Positions 31,827 to 40,032 of a stretch of 64,000 bases of DNA are shown in pieces. The translations under genes were made by a program, and so were the position numbers. Location of the stretch: positions 1 to 64,000 of the forward strand of contig CAZCQH010000004.1 of NCBI GenBank assembly GCA_964500805.1. The letters run 5' to 3'. Within the stretch, counting starts at the first letter, position 1; every line of letters starts with the position of its first letter. Origin of the DNA: Ga0077555 sp964500805. Its GTDB lineage: Bacteria; Pseudomonadota; Alphaproteobacteria; Rhizobiales; Hyphomicrobiaceae. The notes beneath the pieces were generated by a model. It was not told the DNA's origin. It searched no databases and worked only from the letters and a program-made list of their open reading frames with translations.

Positions 31827-34184
31827 ATGCAGGCCAGCCGTCGCCCACATGCCACCCGGCTCGTCTTGATGCTTTGTTGCCTGCTCCTGTCGCTCGCACC
31901 AGCTCGAGGTCAGTTGCCGGAGCCGCAGCGCCAGCCATTCATCCAGGTGACGCCGTCAGAGCCTCAGGCGCCAGGCACCTCCCAGCAAGGATTACCGCTG
32001 CCTGTGCCGGCAGTGCCGGCGGATGTGCAGTCTGTCTCGCCAACGGCAGCAGAGCCGTCGGCAGTGAGTGAGGCTGTCCCCCAGCCGCGCCCACTCGACC
32101 CGCCAACCGGCCAGACGTCGCTTCAGGCCTGGCAGGTCCTCGACAAACACTGTGCCCGTTGCCATCAGATCGGGCGCCTGAAACGTCCGGCGCCGGCTGC
32201 TGGCTTTGGAAACATCCTGAGGTTCGACGACATGGCAGCGGATCAGTCGCTTGTCGAACCCGGCAATCCCGATGCATCTAGGCTCTATACGCACATGCTG
32301 CGCCGTCTCATGCCGTTCGATGTGCACCAGGAGGGAGCGACGGGCGAGGAGCCAACGTCCGACGAGCTTGCAGCTGTCCGAGCGTGGATCACCGGCTTGC
32401 CGCAGCCGCAGCGGTCATGTTCCGGCCGACAGCCCGTCACCAAGGACCAGATCACGAGCGCCCTTTCGAACGCAGTGGCGAGCGCCGGCTTCAATGGCAG
32501 TATGGCCACCACCCGTTTCGTGTCCTTGGCGCATCTCTACAATGCGTGTGCGAGCGATGAGGCGATGTACGCGTGGCGCCGGGCTCTCGTAGTGCTGTTC
32601 AACAGTCTGAGCTGGCGATCGAACCCGGTCACTGTCGAAGCGGTCGATGAGGCTCGCACGCTTTTCAAAGTCGACATTGCGGCCCTCGGCTGGGTTGCTG
32701 CGCACTGGGACCGGATCGTCCAATCGGCGCCCAATGCGGCCGGCAATCTGGTCGGTATACCGCAAGCGATGCAGGGCGCCTTCAAGACCGCCGTTCCCGT
32801 AGTGCGCGGAGATTGGCTGGCAACGGTCGCAATGCGAGCACCGGTCTATTACGACTTGCTGGGCTTGCCGGAAACCGGATCAGAGATCGCAAGGATCCTG
32901 CAGCTCGACGTCGACGCTTATCGGCGCAATGGGACGGTGCAGCGTGCCGGCATCCGTCAGTCGCAGGTGATGGGTGGCGGTCGTGTTGTGGAGCGTGTTT
33001 CCTCGAGCCGGTCAGTGCTCTGGTCGACCTTCGACGCACAGGCCAAGGAAGGGCAGAAGGACATCAGCGAGCAACCAAACGTGGCGGCCGTCCCTCCGCA
33101 TGACGCGAGCCTCGGCATGTTCCTGCTGCCGAACGGCTTTCCCGCGTTCTATGTCCTCGCACAGCGCGGAATGCGCGTCGATCGCGTCCCTTCCGACCTT
33201 GTGCGGAAGTCGGTCGCGCCGCGGGGCGGTCCCCGGGCGGGGCTCGACTGCTTGGGGTGCCACGCGTCCGGGCCAAAGACGACGCCACCTGGAGGAGGTG
33301 CTGCAACTGGCTTGTTCGGATCAGCCGCGGTCGACCGCGAGTCGATTGAGAGGGCGCACCGGAACGCGCGGCTTGCGCCGAATTTCAGTTCCGACCTCGG
33401 GGAGCCGCTGACAGCTCTGGCGCGGCAATACGCGCGGCCCCTCACGTTCGAGCGCCTCCGCGCCGAGCTGGGCGTGAGCGCCGAGCGGCTCATCGATCTT
33501 TGGCGAGACAGCTCGACGGCGGTCGGCTCTCTCGCGCGCCGCGCGCAATTCGGCACCGTTCCGCGTAGTGAGGTAGAAGCGGAGTGGCAGAGCTTGCTTG
33601 CCGCGCTGCAGCTGGAGCCAGCCAGCCAGGCTCCGCGACCCGCATTCATTCCGGTGGATGAGCCTGCGGAGAGCGGCCCCGTCCTTCAGCTTCTCTCCGA
33701 CAAGGCCCGGTACAAGATAGGCGACGCCTTGTCGCTCACGGTCAAGACTTCGGCGGACTGCTACTTGACGCTGATCAGCCTCGATGTACGCGGTCGCGGC
33801 ACCGTGATCTATCCGAGTGATTTCGAGCAAAACAATCTCTTAATCTCCTCGCGTGAGCTCCGATTGCCGGGAGACGGCGCGCCCTACGTCTTTCGCCTGC
33901 GAGACAAAGGACGCGAGCGCATCGTTGCCGTTTGCAGTCCGGCCGGCGGCGCCGTCGATGGCATTCGTCACGATTTTGAGCGCCAGCGGTTCACGGACCT
34001 TGGAGATTACGCAACCTTCCTCACGCAGGCGATGGCAGCCGACATCGAGGCGCGTCGGGGCAAGGTGCAGGCCGCAGCCGAGCCCAAACGCCGGGCACGC
34101 AGCCGCCACCGCAACGAGCAGAGCGAGCAGCGGCCCAAGCCCGAGCAGATCAGCCGGACGGCAATTTCCATTGTCGTTGAGTAG
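31827..34184 (+). CDS. Di-heme cytochrome c with C-terminal DUF4384 domain
   Basis: The 785-residue secreted protein has a signal peptide (RLVLMLCCLLLSLAPARG), a Pro/Gln-rich spacer, a first CARCH heme motif at residues 109-113, and a second CLGCH at 475-479. Residues of about 620-715 match DUF4384 (RYKIGDALSLTVKTSADCYLTL, VIYPSDFEQNN). The tail is basic and Arg/Lys/Gln-rich. The first heme domain is followed by a helical stretch of unknown kind. It probably works in the periplasm. It sits downstream of cytochrome b561 and a flavin reductase, which suggests one electron-transfer module. Confidence 0.85.
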   Translation: MQASRRPHATRLVLMLCCLLLSLAPARGQLPEPQRQPFIQVTPSEPQAPGTSQQGLPLPVPAVPADVQSVSPTAAEPSAVSEAVPQPRPLDPPTGQTSLQAWQVLDKHCARCHQIGRLKRPAPAAGFGNILRFDDMAADQSLVEPGNPDASRLYTHMLRRLMPFDVHQEGATGEEPTSDELAAVRAWITGLPQPQRSCSGRQPVTKDQITSALSNAVASAGFNGSMATTRFVSLAHLYNACASDEAMYAWRRALVVLFNSLSWRSNPVTVEAVDEARTLFKVDIAALGWVAAHWDRIVQSAPNAAGNLVGIPQAMQGAFKTAVPVVRGDWLATVAMRAPVYYDLLGLPETGSEIARILQLDVDAYRRNGTVQRAGIRQSQVMGGGRVVERVSSSRSVLWSTFDAQAKEGQKDISEQPNVAAVPPHDASLGMFLLPNGFPAFYVLAQRGMRVDRVPSDLVRKSVAPRGGPRAGLDCLGCHASGPKTTPPGGGAATGLFGSAAVDRESIERAHRNARLAPNFSSDLGEPLTALARQYARPLTFERLRAELGVSAERLIDLWRDSSTAVGSLARRAQFGTVPRSEVEAEWQSLLAALQLEPASQAPRPAFIPVDEPAESGPVLQLLSDKARYKIGDALSLTVKTSADCYLTLISLDVRGRGTVIYPSDFEQNNLLISSRELRLPGDGAPYVFRLRDKGRERIVAVCSPAGGAVDGIRHDFERQRFTDLGDYATFLTQAMAADIEARRGKVQAAAEPKRRARSRHRNEQSEQRPKPEQISRTAISIVVE

Positions 34185-34204
34185 ATCAACGCCGCAGCCA
34201 GGCG

Positions 34205-35380
34205 CTACGCCGCCAGCTCGAGGATCTCGCGCACTTGGGCGGGGCCGGCAATGGGGCGTGGGTTCCGGGGCACCCATGGTGTGCTCATGGACTGCTCGGC
34301 GATCCTGGCGAAGTGCTCCTTGCCGATCTTCACGGCCGAGAGCGAGCGCGGCATGCCGAGGCCGCCGATGAACTCGTCCAGGACTTTCGCGGCATCGTCG
34401 CCAGGGCGGCCCATGGCGATGGAGATCAGTTTCTGCTTTTCCGCGTTCGCGGGTTTGTTCCACTGCATCACCGCGGGCAGCATGATGCAGGATGTGTGTC
34501 CATGCGGAATGTCGAACACGGCGCCGAGCACGTAGCCGATGCCGTGGCTTGCGCCCATGGGCACGCCGGCGGCGAGAGGCCCCATGGAGAGCCAGGTGCC
34601 GAGCTGGCAATCGAGCCGCGCGTCGATGTCCTTCGGGTTGGCTTTCACGCGCGGCAGTCCGGTCGCGAGCAGCGCGAGGCCCTGCAGCGCTTGCGCATTG
34701 CCGTAGGCGTGGGCCTCGTTGGCGCAGATGCCTTCGACGCAGTGGTCGACAGCGCGCACGCCGGTGGATAGCCAGAGCCATTCGGGCGTGTGCACGGTGA
34801 CGGCCGGATCGAGGATCACGGTCGCCGGCATGATCGCCGGATGGCGCATGAGCTCCTTGTTCTTGGTGCGCTCGTCGGTGACGCCGGCAATGGCCGAGAA
34901 CTCGCCGCCGGAGATCGTGGTGGGAACTGTGATCTGGCGCACGCTCGGCGCCTTCATGGTTGCCGGCGGGCCGACGACACCGTCGGCGCCCTTCACGGGG
35001 CGCAGCGCATCCATGGCCTCGGGCGTGCGGATGTCATTGGCGAGGCACATCTGTACCGCCTTGGCGCCGTCGGTAATCGAGCCACCCCCGATGGTGACGA
35101 TGAGGTCGGCGTTGGCTGCGCGCGCTGCTTCCGTCGCCTTGATCACGGCGGCGCGGGGGGTATGAGGTGGCATGCCGTCCCAGACGCCTGCGCAGCGGTT
35201 GCCCAATGCTGCCTTCAGCTTGGCGACCTCTTCGGTGTTCCGGTTCAGCGACTGCGAGACCATCAGGAAGACACGCGTTGCGCCGAGCCGGCGCGCCTCT
35301 TCGGCGACCGCTTCCGCGGCGGGCTTTCCGAACACGACGGCGTCCATGGCGCCAAAGGCGACGCGACCTGAGGTGGGCAT
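34205..35380 (-). CDS. Iron-containing alcohol dehydrogenase / maleylacetate reductase-like
   Basis: The 391-residue protein has the dehydroquinate-synthase-like NAD-binding half (TIGGGSITDGAKA, around 100) and the metal-binding half with AVDHCVEG and GASHGIGYVLGAVFDIPHGHTSCIMLP, whose His residues bind iron or zinc. Both halves are intact. Sequence style is closer to maleylacetate reductases than to alcohol dehydrogenases such as AdhE, but the substrate is not settled. A GAGGAG ribosome-binding site precedes the ATG. Confidence 0.88.
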   Translation of the reverse strand: MPTSGRVAFGAMDAVVFGKPAAEAVAEEARRLGATRVFLMVSQSLNRNTEEVAKLKAALGNRCAGVWDGMPPHTPRAAVIKATEAARAANADLIVTIGGGSITDGAKAVQMCLANDIRTPEAMDALRPVKGADGVVGPPATMKAPSVRQITVPTTISGGEFSAIAGVTDERTKNKELMRHPAIMPATVILDPAVTVHTPEWLWLSTGVRAVDHCVEGICANEAHAYGNAQALQGLALLATGLPRVKANPKDIDARLDCQLGTWLSMGPLAAGVPMGASHGIGYVLGAVFDIPHGHTSCIMLPAVMQWNKPANAEKQKLISIAMGRPGDDAAKVLDEFIGGLGMPRSLSAVKIGKEHFARIAEQSMSTPWVPRNPRPIAGPAQVREILELAA

Positions 35381-35647
35381 GCGGGCTCCTCGACTAGGTA
35401 GATAGGAAGGCGGGGCGGGCAGACGGCAGGCACCGGACCATTACGATTTGCGGTGCCTAGCATAAGCTGGGCACCCTCCGGCGGGTGTTTTGCGCCAATC
35501 CTTGCAAGCGCCTCGCCGCAAGGCAAGACAGAAGCTGCGGTGGGCGCTCCGCCGGCCCGCACGCGACGGCACTTGGGCGACGGCTTGACGCGCCTTCGGG
35601 CTCCTTTACGCTGAACTCGTCTCAACGCGTCCCATCGGGAGGTTACA

Positions 35648-36781
35648 ATGCGTCTCCGTCATCTGCGCCGGCACAGCGTGCTGGCGATTGCTGCGCTGGG
35701 CCTTGTTTTCACGACTGCCGGACAACCAGCGCACGCCCAGGCGCCGGCCGGCAAGACCTACAGCTGGAAACTGCAGTCGACGTGGCCGCAGGCGAATTTG
35801 CTGACCGACTCAGTCAATGCGCTAGTGAAGTCGATCGATGAGATGTCGGCCGGCCGCTTGAAGATCGAAGCGTCGCCCGCGGGACAGCTGATCCCCGCGT
35901 TCGAGGTGCTCGATGCCACGCATAAGGGCGTCATCGATGCCGCGCACAGCTGGCCCGGCTACTGGACCGGCAAGAACACGGCAGCCGGCCTCTTCGGCGT
36001 GCCGCCGGGCGGACCGTTTGGCCTCGGCCGCGAGGAGTTCATGTCGTGGATGCTCTCCGGTGGCGGGCTCGATCTCTACAACGAGATGCTGCAGAAGGAG
36101 CTGAAGCTCAATGTCATGGTGCTGCTCACGACAGGCGTTCCCTACTGGGAGGCGTTCGGCTGGCTGAAGAAGCCGTTCGACAATCTGGCTGAGCTGAGGC
36201 GCATCAAATATCGCACGTCGGGCCTCGGCCTCGACATGCTGCGCCACATGGGCATGACCGGCGTGCAGATGCCGGGCGGCGAGGTTCTGCCCGCGCTCGA
36301 GCGCGGCACCATCGATGGCGCGGAGTGGGGCATCCCGAGCCACGACATCCTGATGGGCTTCCACAACGTGACCAAGTACTACTACATGCCCGACATGCGC
36401 CAGCCGCCGGCGGTGCACGAGTTCATCATCAACAAGTCGAAGTTCGACGAGTTGCCGGCTGATCTCAAGGCGATCGTCCGCATCGCCGCGATGGCCGAGA
36501 TTACGCGTATGGCGGCACACTCGATCGACCTCGACAGCAGGGCGATCGTGGAGCTGCAGGAAAAGCACGGCGTGAAAGTCATTCGGACGCCCGACGAAGT
36601 GTTCAAGGCTCAGCTCGAGGCGGCCGACAAGGTGTTCGAAGCGGAAGCTGCGAAGAACCCGTTCTTCAAGAAGGTGCTCGACTCGCAGCGCGAGTTCGCC
36701 AAGCGCGCCGTGCCCCACGCCGCCCGCATCCGCCCGCCGCTCGAGCGCGCGGTGGAGCATTACTGGGCGGAGAAGAAGTGA
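35648..36781 (+). CDS. TRAP transporter DctP-type solute-binding protein
   Basis: The 377-residue product has a signal peptide (VLAIAALGLVFTTAGQPAHAQ) and the DctP fold: QSTWPQANLLTDSVNAL, SPAGQLIPAFEVLD, LKKPFDNLAELRRIKYRTSG, and EWGIPSHDILMGFHNV with an aromatic patch. Such proteins bind organic acids, including keto acids. It lies alone: no DctQ or DctM is nearby. A tartrate/D-malate dehydrogenase follows about 260 bp later, which could hint at substrate, but the terminator between them argues against one unit. Confidence 0.9.
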   Translation: MRLRHLRRHSVLAIAALGLVFTTAGQPAHAQAPAGKTYSWKLQSTWPQANLLTDSVNALVKSIDEMSAGRLKIEASPAGQLIPAFEVLDATHKGVIDAAHSWPGYWTGKNTAAGLFGVPPGGPFGLGREEFMSWMLSGGGLDLYNEMLQKELKLNVMVLLTTGVPYWEAFGWLKKPFDNLAELRRIKYRTSGLGLDMLRHMGMTGVQMPGGEVLPALERGTIDGAEWGIPSHDILMGFHNVTKYYYMPDMRQPPAVHEFIINKSKFDELPADLKAIVRIAAMAEITRMAAHSIDLDSRAIVELQEKHGVKVIRTPDEVFKAQLEAADKVFEAEAAKNPFFKKVLDSQREFAKRAVPHAARIRPPLERAVEHYWAEKK

Positions 36782-36786
36782 CGGCC

Positions 36787-36812
36787 AGGGCGCCCTCGTG
36801 GCGCCCTTTCTC
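36787..36812 (+). terminator. Terminator-like hairpin after the DctP gene
   Basis: The stem AGGGCGCC (36787-36794) pairs with GGCGCCCT (36800-36807) over a 5-nt loop and is followed by TTCTC. The T-run is weak. It lies six bases after the stop of the DctP gene. Confidence 0.6.
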
Positions 36813-37038
36813 ATTGCGCAGTGTCCCGGTTTCTCATGGATGCTTCGCTTCGCGAGCGCACCGTCGTGTCACAGACCTGCGCTGCTGGCAGGAGGAAGTG
36901 CCTCCGAACCGCATTGCTTTCTGATGGTGCCCTGCGTCGCGCCGTTTGACCTCTCGCCCATCCGGGTGCACAAACGCCACCGAACTCCACCTTTCAACAC
37001 TGCCTCATGCTGTGAGGCCTAGCCGAGATCCTGTACCC

Positions 37039-38127
37039 ATGGCCAAAGCCGCGAAGAAGCCCAAGTCCAACGCATTGAAGATCGCCGTCATCCCCGGGGA
37101 CGGCATCGGCAACGAGGTGGTGCCGGAGGGGATCAAGGTGCTGGAGGCGGTCGGGCGCAAGTTCGACATCAATTTCAAGTGGGACCACTTCGGTTGGAAC
37201 TGCGAGACCTACAAGAAGACCGGCAAGATGATGCCGGACGACGGCCTCGACCAGATCCGCCATCACGACGCGATTTATCTCGGCGCGGTCGGTTTTCCGG
37301 GCGTGCCGGATCACGTCTCGCTCTGGGGCCTGCTGATCCCGATCCGCCGCCAATTCCAGCAGTACATCAACTTGCGTCCCGTGCGCCTATTCGAGGGAGT
37401 CGCGTGTCCTCTCGTCGGCCGCAAGCCCGGTGACATCGACTACTGGGTCGTGCGCGAGAACAACGAGGGCGAATACTCGTCCATCGGCGGGCGCATGAAC
37501 GAGGGCACCGAGTACGAGATGGCGATCCAGCAAGCGGTGTTCACGCGCCGCGGTTGCGATCGTGTGATGCGCTACGCCTTCGACCTTGCCGCCACACGAA
37601 AGCGCAACGAGGTGGTGTCGGCCACCAAGTCCAACGGCATTTCGATCTCGATGCCCTATTGGGACGAGCGCTTCGCGGCGATCGCCAAGGAATATCCGAA
37701 GGCGAAAACGAGCCAGTTCCACATCGACATCCTGACCGCGCATCTCGTGCGCAATCCACACTGGTTCGATGTGATCGTCGGCTCGAATCTGTTCGGCGAC
37801 ATTCTTTCCGATCTAGGCCCAGCCACCACCGGCACGATCGCCATTGCGCCAGGCGCCAACATCAATCCCGAGATGGACTATCCGTCGATGTTCGAGCCGG
37901 TTCACGGTTCGGCGCCTGATATTGCAGGGCAGGGCATTTCGAACCCTATCGGCCAGATCTGGTCGGGCGCCATGATGCTCGAGCATCTCGGCCACAAGGA
38001 AGCGGCCGACGCCATCGTCAAGGCGATCGAGCGGCTGTTCAAGGAAACCGACGTGCGCACCCGTGATCAGGGCGGCAAGGCCATGTGCACGGAGCTCGGT
38101 GATGCGATCGTGCAGTTGCTGAAGTAG
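37039..38127 (+). CDS. Tartrate/D-malate dehydrogenase-like (isopropylmalate dehydrogenase family)
   Basis: The 362-residue NAD-dependent enzyme has an isocitrate/isopropylmalate dehydrogenase fold: AVIPGDGIGNEVV, WDHFGWNCETYKKTGKMMP and the NEGEYSSIGGR segment seen in tartrate and D-malate dehydrogenases. SNLFGDILSDLGPATTG and GSAPDIAGQGISNP are the metal and cofactor segments. It is likely TtuC/DmlA-like rather than LeuB. The ATG at 37039 is preferred over an upstream frame opening at 36946. Confidence 0.9.
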   Translation: MAKAAKKPKSNALKIAVIPGDGIGNEVVPEGIKVLEAVGRKFDINFKWDHFGWNCETYKKTGKMMPDDGLDQIRHHDAIYLGAVGFPGVPDHVSLWGLLIPIRRQFQQYINLRPVRLFEGVACPLVGRKPGDIDYWVVRENNEGEYSSIGGRMNEGTEYEMAIQQAVFTRRGCDRVMRYAFDLAATRKRNEVVSATKSNGISISMPYWDERFAAIAKEYPKAKTSQFHIDILTAHLVRNPHWFDVIVGSNLFGDILSDLGPATTGTIAIAPGANINPEMDYPSMFEPVHGSAPDIAGQGISNPIGQIWSGAMMLEHLGHKEAADAIVKAIERLFKETDVRTRDQGGKAMCTELGDAIVQLLK

Positions 38128-38249
38128 GCTCGTCGATATCAGACCAGGAGGCTCTGCATCGCGGTTCCAGAGCGAACAGCGCCTCTATTGTGAACTCAGT
38201 GTCAACGATGTCAGCCTCACAGGCTCTGACAGCACTAGCGGAGTCATCG

Positions 38250-38693
38250 ATGGATGCTGCCATCCAGGCATCCGACCTCATCGGCGCCTGGCGGCTCGAG
38301 AGCTGGTCGCTCGTCTATGAGGACGGGCGGCCCGCCGAGTATCCGCTCGGACGCGATGCGAAGGGGTTCATCCTCTATACCGCTGACGGGCATATGAGCG
38401 CGACCTTGATGCGGGCGAAGCGCAAGCCGTTTTCATCCGGTGACGCCTCGGAGAAGGCGCAGGCCTATGATGACAGCTTCGTTTATGCAGGCCGCTACGA
38501 GGTGAAAGGCGAGGCTGGCGAGGAAGCGGTTTTTCACTCGATCGAGGTTGCTACCAATCCGGCGCTGGCCGGTGTGGTGTCGACACGGAATGTCATGCTT
38601 GAGGGCAACCGCCTCACCCTGGTCGGCCCGGACTTCTCGCCGGATGTGCCGCGTTACCACCGCATCATCTGGCGGCGCGTTGTCCTTCGCTGA
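38250..38693 (+). CDS. Lipocalin-like domain protein
   Basis: The product of about 147 residues has the lipocalin-like pattern LIGAWRLESWSLVYEDG, then FILYTADGHMSATLM, and YHRIIWRR near the end. It binds small hydrophobic ligands in general, none identified here. The ATG at 38250 (GGAG seven bases upstream) is preferred; a GTG at 38190 would add 20 residues with little domain resemblance. Confidence 0.82.
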   Translation: MDAAIQASDLIGAWRLESWSLVYEDGRPAEYPLGRDAKGFILYTADGHMSATLMRAKRKPFSSGDASEKAQAYDDSFVYAGRYEVKGEAGEEAVFHSIEVATNPALAGVVSTRNVMLEGNRLTLVGPDFSPDVPRYHRIIWRRVVLR

Positions 38694-38735
38694 TCGTTCG
38701 AGCAGTGCTCGAAATGGGGCCAGCTCCATACCCCA

Positions 38736-38768
38736 CTGGCGGGACACCCGCCAGACCGCCCGTTTTTT
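38736..38768 (+). terminator. Candidate terminator after the lipocalin-like gene
   Basis: CTGGCGGG (38736-38743) pairs with CCCGCCAG (38747-38754) over a 3-nt loop. A run of six T residues (38763-38768) follows after 8 bases, farther than ideal. It lies between the lipocalin-like gene and thiL. Confidence 0.5.
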
Positions 38769-38841
38769 GGTGTAAACGGGAGGGCGCGGGGGAGACATCT
38801 CTCGGACAGGTGTGGGCCGGTTACCCGCTCGCGGAGCGACG

Positions 38842-39870
38842 ATGTCCAAAGACGCACACATCCACGGCGAGGAGGCGATCATCCAGGAGTTCCTGGCGCC
38901 GCTGGCGGCTGGCTATGCGGGTGCGTTCGGGTTGCAGGATGATTGTGCCGCGATCGCGCCCACGCCTGGGCATGACCTGATCGTGAAGACGGACCCGATT
39001 GCTGAGGGCGTGCACTTTTCCGCGGGCGATCGCCCGGAGGACATCGGCTGGAAAGCGCTGGCGGTGAACGTCTCAGATCTGGCCGCCAAGGCCGCGATTC
39101 CGCGCGCGTACCTGATGGCGATGAGCTTCCCCGACGCGCCAGCGCGCGACTGGATGCAGCGCTTCGCGCAAGGGCTCCGCGAAGCGCAAACGGCTTTCGG
39201 CATGCATCTCATCGGCGGCGACACCGACCGGCGCCCGGGCCCAATCACCATATCCATCACCGTCTTCGGCGAGGTTCCCTCCGGCAAGATGATCCGCCGT
39301 GGCGCGGCCAAGCCCGGCGATATGCTCTACGTCACCGGTTTCCTGGGCACCGCCGCGATCGGCCTGGCGCTGAAGAAGGAGCCGGCGCTCGCAGAGCAGT
39401 GGTTGCTCAGCGATAGCCAAGTCGCCGAAGCGATCGCGCACCTCCATAGGCCTGAGCCGCGCCTCGCCGCGCGCGAGGCGCTGCTTGCCTGTGCGTCGGC
39501 TGCAATGGACATCTCAGACGGTCTCGCCAAGGACCTCGGACGTATGTGCAAGGCAAGCGGCTGCGGTGCCAGAGTGCGGATCTGGGATGTGCCGCGGGAT
39601 GTTGCTGCCGATAAGGCTGTCAAATTTGATCCGGCCCATTGGCAGGACGTGCTCGCGGCTGGCGACGATTATGAGCTACTGATCGCCGTGCCCCCGCAGG
39701 GGGCCGCCGAATTCGAGCAGCGGGTCCGTGCCTGCCGTCAGGGTGGTCCCACGGCGCAGCCATTTGCCGTTACGCGGATCGGCGAGATGGCCTCTGGCTC
39801 GGCGGTCGAGCTACTCGATGCCGATGGCAAGCCTCTGCAACTTCGGAGCACTGGCTGGGAGCATTTCTAG
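38842..39870 (+). CDS. thiL: Thiamine-monophosphate kinase
   Basis: The 342-residue enzyme makes thiamine diphosphate from the monophosphate. Its PurM/SelD-like domain holds LQDDCAAIAP, TDPIAEGVHF, VNVSDLAAKAAIPRAYLM, IGGDTDRRPGPITI and MDISDGLAKDLGRM, all in the normal order, and ends with a normal length. The ATG at 38842 is preferred to a frame opening at 38812. Thiamine diphosphate is the cofactor of PdhA, but this gene is not linked to pdh. Confidence 0.95.
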   Translation: MSKDAHIHGEEAIIQEFLAPLAAGYAGAFGLQDDCAAIAPTPGHDLIVKTDPIAEGVHFSAGDRPEDIGWKALAVNVSDLAAKAAIPRAYLMAMSFPDAPARDWMQRFAQGLREAQTAFGMHLIGGDTDRRPGPITISITVFGEVPSGKMIRRGAAKPGDMLYVTGFLGTAAIGLALKKEPALAEQWLLSDSQVAEAIAHLHRPEPRLAAREALLACASAAMDISDGLAKDLGRMCKASGCGARVRIWDVPRDVAADKAVKFDPAHWQDVLAAGDDYELLIAVPPQGAAEFEQRVRACRQGGPTAQPFAVTRIGEMASGSAVELLDADGKPLQLRSTGWEHF

Positions 39871-40032
39871 GGCGGAAACCGGGGGCCTGCGGTCCCTTGA
39901 TGGCCGGCGAATACCATGCTCAGCCTGCCGCCTTCCCCCTCCGGGTTGCCTCCGCTATAAGGCGCGGGAATCTCGCAATTTCCGACATATCGGCCGGTTG
40001 GCCGGCTGAACTCGATCAACGAGCCCAACGCT

